A stretch of DNA of 64,000 nt from Bifidobacterium italicum. Lineage in GTDB: Bacteria > Actinomycetota > Actinomycetes > Actinomycetales > Bifidobacteriaceae. The DNA lies in the NCBI RefSeq assembly GCF_002286915.1, contig NZ_MVOG01000005.1, forward strand, positions 62,001 through 126,000. Reading direction: 5' to 3'. The notes beneath the pieces were generated by a model. It saw only the letters and a program-made list of their open reading frames with translations. It made no database searches and was not told the DNA's origin. Position 1 is the stretch's first letter. Every line of letters starts with the position of its first letter. A program made the translations under genes and the position numbers. Shown one piece after another: positions 61,463 through 64,000 of the stretch.

Positions 61463-63925
61463 ATGACCGAACTTACGGCACCGAAGTCCTCGGTTACCGC
61501 AGCCCAGTTCGCGGACGAGATCCGCAACGAGCTCAAGTACACGCAGGGCGTTACGCCTGAACAGGCGAAGCCGGCCGACATCTACGTCGCCACGGCCACC
61601 GCCGTGCGCAAGCACCTTATGGATTCTTGGATGAAGACCCAGCAGGACATGATCAACGGCAACACCAAGGCCGTCGGCTACCTGTCCGCTGAGTTCCTCA
61701 TGGGCAAGCAGCTGCGCAACGCGCTGCTCAACTCGGGCCTCACCGACCAGTTCTACGCGGCCGTCAAGGAGCTGGGCTTCGACGCCCAGGAAGTCATCGA
61801 CGCCGAATACGAGCCGGGCCTCGGCAACGGCGGCCTCGGCCGTCTCGCCGCCTGCTTCATCGATTCCCTCGCGTCGCTGGGCGTTCCGGCCTTCGGCTAC
61901 GGCATCCAGTACCGTTACGGCATCTTCCGTCAGGAATTCGACGAGGACGGCCGTCAGATCGAGCGTCCCGACTACTGGCTGACCAATGAGGATCCGTGGG
62001 GCCACATCGACTACGCGCGCGACCAGCGCGTCAACTTCGGCGGCGAAGTCGTCGAAGAGGACGGCAAGCGCGTGTGGAAGCCGGCGTGGGCTGTCCGCGC
62101 GATCCCGGTCGACTACATGGTTCCGGGCTACGAATCCGGCCGCGTCAACACGCTGCGTCTGTGGCAGTCTCGCGCATACGACGAGTTCGACCTGCTCACC
62201 TTCAACAAGTCCGAGTACCTCGATGCGGTCAAGCCGCAGGTCGAGGCCGAGAACATCTCGAAGATCCTCTACCCGGAGGATTCGACGGAGGTCGGCAAGG
62301 AACTGCGCCTCGAGCAGCAGTACTTCTTCGCTTCCGCTTCGCTGCACGACGCGATTCGCGTCTTCTACGGCGACGCCGAGAAGCCGGATCTGACCACCTT
62401 CCCGGACAAGATCTGCTTCCAGCTCAACGACACCCACCCGGTCATCGGCATCCCGGAGCTCATGCGCATCCTCATCGATGAGTACGGCTACGACTGGGAT
62501 ACCGCGTGGGACATCACGACGAAGACCTTCAACTACACGTGCCACACGCTGCTTCCGGAAGCGCTCGAAGTGTGGCCGGCGTCGCTCATCGGCAAGCTGC
62601 TGCCGCGTCATCTCGAGATCATCGAGAAGATCAACGACCAGTTCATGCACGAGCTCGCCGACCGCACCGACGACGAGGCGAAGATCGAGCGTATGCGCAT
62701 CCTCACCGCGGGCGAGAACCCGTCGGTGCGCATGGCGTACCTCGCCTCCTACGCCGGCTCGCACGTCAACGGCGTCGCCGAGCTGCACTCGCAGCTGCTC
62801 AAGGACGTGACGCTGCGCGACTTCTCGGACATCTATCCGGCGAAGTTCACGAACGTCACCAACGGCGTCACCCCGCGTCGCTTCATGAAGCTCGCGAACC
62901 CGGGTCTGTCCGCGCTCATCACCGAAGGCCTCGGCACCGACAAGTGGCTCGAGGACCTCGAACTGCTCAAGAACCTTGAGCCGCTCGCCGCGGACGACGA
63001 GTTCGTCAAGAAGTTCGCGAAGGTCAAGTACGACAACAAGGTCCGTTTCGCCGACTTCGCGAAGGCTGAGTACGGCTTCGAACTCGACCCGACGACGATG
63101 TTCGACACGATGATCAAGCGTCTGCACGAGTACAAGCGTCAGGCCCTCAAGATCCTCGAGGTCATCGCCACCTACGCGGACATCAAGTCCGGCAAGGTCA
63201 AGGCCGAGGACGTCACGCCGCGCACCGTCATCTTCGGCGCGAAGGCCGCCCCGGGCTACTACCTCGCCAAGATGACGATCCAGCTCATCAACAACGTCGC
63301 CAAGGTCATCGACAACGATCCGGACGTCAAGGGCAAGCTCAAGGTCGTGTTCCCGTGGAACTACAACATCCGCGTCGCGCAGATGCTGATCCCGGCGACC
63401 GAGCTCGACGAGCAGATCTCGCAGGCCGGCAAGGAGGCCTCGGGCACGTCGAACATGAAGTTCGCGCTCAACGGCGCGCTCACCGTCGGCACGCTCGACG
63501 GCGCGAACGTCGAGATCCGCGAACGCGTCGGCGCCGACAACTTCTTCCTCTTCGGCATGACCGTCGACGAGGTGGACAAGATGTATGAGGGCAACTACGA
63601 TCCGGCGAAGTTCTACGAAGCGGATCCGCGCCTCAAGACCGCGATCGACATGGTCGCGGACGGCACCTTCTCCAACGGCGACAAGGAGACCTATGCTCCG
63701 CTCGTCTCCGATTGGCTGACGAAGGACTGGTTCATGACGCTCGCCGACTTCACGGCGTACCATGAGATCCAGTCGCAGATCGAGACGCTGTACGCCGATC
63801 AGCTCGAGTGGAACCGCAAGGCGATCCTCAACGTCGCCAACTCCGGTTACTTCAGCTCCGACCGCTCGATCGAGGATTACCTCGAGCGTGTCTGGATGAC
63901 CGGCCCGCTGCCGACCGAGAAGTGA
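61463..63925 (+). CDS. glgP: Glycogen/maltodextrin phosphorylase
   Basis: This 820-aa GT35 enzyme releases glucose 1-phosphate from alpha-1,4-glucans. The PLP lysine is Lys666 in GTSNMKFALNG. Other signatures are EPGLGNGGLGRLAACFIDS and RYGIFRQEF, NDTHP, and TNVTNGVTPRRFM. The start is ATG 61463, with GAGGAG 9 nt upstream; an earlier in-frame ATG at 61430 overlaps the leader. Codon use is strongly biased, as in highly expressed genes. A strong hairpin follows. Confidence 0.96.
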   Translation: MTELTAPKSSVTAAQFADEIRNELKYTQGVTPEQAKPADIYVATATAVRKHLMDSWMKTQQDMINGNTKAVGYLSAEFLMGKQLRNALLNSGLTDQFYAAVKELGFDAQEVIDAEYEPGLGNGGLGRLAACFIDSLASLGVPAFGYGIQYRYGIFRQEFDEDGRQIERPDYWLTNEDPWGHIDYARDQRVNFGGEVVEEDGKRVWKPAWAVRAIPVDYMVPGYESGRVNTLRLWQSRAYDEFDLLTFNKSEYLDAVKPQVEAENISKILYPEDSTEVGKELRLEQQYFFASASLHDAIRVFYGDAEKPDLTTFPDKICFQLNDTHPVIGIPELMRILIDEYGYDWDTAWDITTKTFNYTCHTLLPEALEVWPASLIGKLLPRHLEIIEKINDQFMHELADRTDDEAKIERMRILTAGENPSVRMAYLASYAGSHVNGVAELHSQLLKDVTLRDFSDIYPAKFTNVTNGVTPRRFMKLANPGLSALITEGLGTDKWLEDLELLKNLEPLAADDEFVKKFAKVKYDNKVRFADFAKAEYGFELDPTTMFDTMIKRLHEYKRQALKILEVIATYADIKSGKVKAEDVTPRTVIFGAKAAPGYYLAKMTIQLINNVAKVIDNDPDVKGKLKVVFPWNYNIRVAQMLIPATELDEQISQAGKEASGTSNMKFALNGALTVGTLDGANVEIRERVGADNFFLFGMTVDEVDKMYEGNYDPAKFYEADPRLKTAIDMVADGTFSNGDKETYAPLVSDWLTKDWFMTLADFTAYHEIQSQIETLYADQLEWNRKAILNVANSGYFSSDRSIEDYLERVWMTGPLPTEK

Positions 63926-63958
63926 TTCACACGGTCGTCACGCTGACCGCGGCATAAG

Positions 63959-64000
63959 ACGAACGGCGGGCGGCACCTTCGGGTGTCGCCCGCCGTTCGT
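63959..64000. terminator. Hairpin after glgP
   Basis: 19-nt arms 63959-63977 and 63982-64000 around a UUCG tetraloop, with one mismatch. It lies 33 nt past the stop codon and runs to the window edge, so a following U-tract cannot be seen. Confidence 0.75.

Overview
The window looks like chromosome from a high-GC actinobacterium, most likely a Bifidobacterium. The reasons are the araBDA arabinose genes, a GPH-type permease next to a GH42 beta-galactosidase, several LacI regulators, phosphoenolpyruvate carboxylase, and a trpS / DUF3073 / sterol-carrier / glycogen-phosphorylase block, on GC-rich codon use with clear Shine-Dalgarno sites. The species cannot be fixed from the sequence alone. I found no rRNA, tRNA, intact transposase or CRISPR array.

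Layout. 1-7.9 kb: the end of a UvrA-like ABC protein; an aliphatic-amide locus on the minus strand (AmiC-like sensor, AmiE amidase, NCS1 permease) with a divergent MarR regulator and three related operator-like palindromes; a membrane protein; a zinc alcohol dehydrogenase. 8-28 kb: an accessory region, AT-richer in its spacers, with many unknown, broken or possibly defence-related genes. These are two large unknown proteins, a frameshifted fic, a 1438-aa SF1 helicase-nuclease whose frame continues past an amber codon, a DUF1287 lipoprotein, a candidate secreted bacteriocin with a small membrane (immunity-like) partner, an XRE regulator / membrane-protein pair, an ATPase gene reduced to its two ends, an intact fic behind strong palindromic operators, a gene with two compensating frameshifts, and a large membrane protein coupled to a LysR gene. 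28-38 kb: LysR / aldo-keto reductase, a NAD(P)-binding protein, a PTS EIIC overlapping a DUF4838 glycosidase-like gene, Dps, a CNNM/CorC-type membrane protein and carbonic anhydrase.

38-51.5 kb is carbohydrate catabolism: a galactoside permease, GH42 beta-galactosidase and LacI regulator, then a second LacI regulator and an arabinose operon (sugar/H+ symporter, ribulokinase, ribulose-5-phosphate epimerase, arabinose isomerase), then an aldo-keto reductase and a decayed LacI gene. 52-64 kb: a third fic with its own twin palindromes, then core genes ppc, a ThrE-type exporter, trpS, DUF3073, a sterol-carrier-like protein and glgP.

Themes across the window. (1) Dispersed intergenic inverted-repeat elements start with TATCT and end with AGATA, in two stem families. 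(2) Two fic genes sit behind unrelated pairs of palindromes of about 30 bp. (3) Gene decay is concentrated in the accessory part: frameshifts, one amber codon, one core deletion and two LacI remnants. All function calls rest on reading the sequence and family knowledge; no database search was run.
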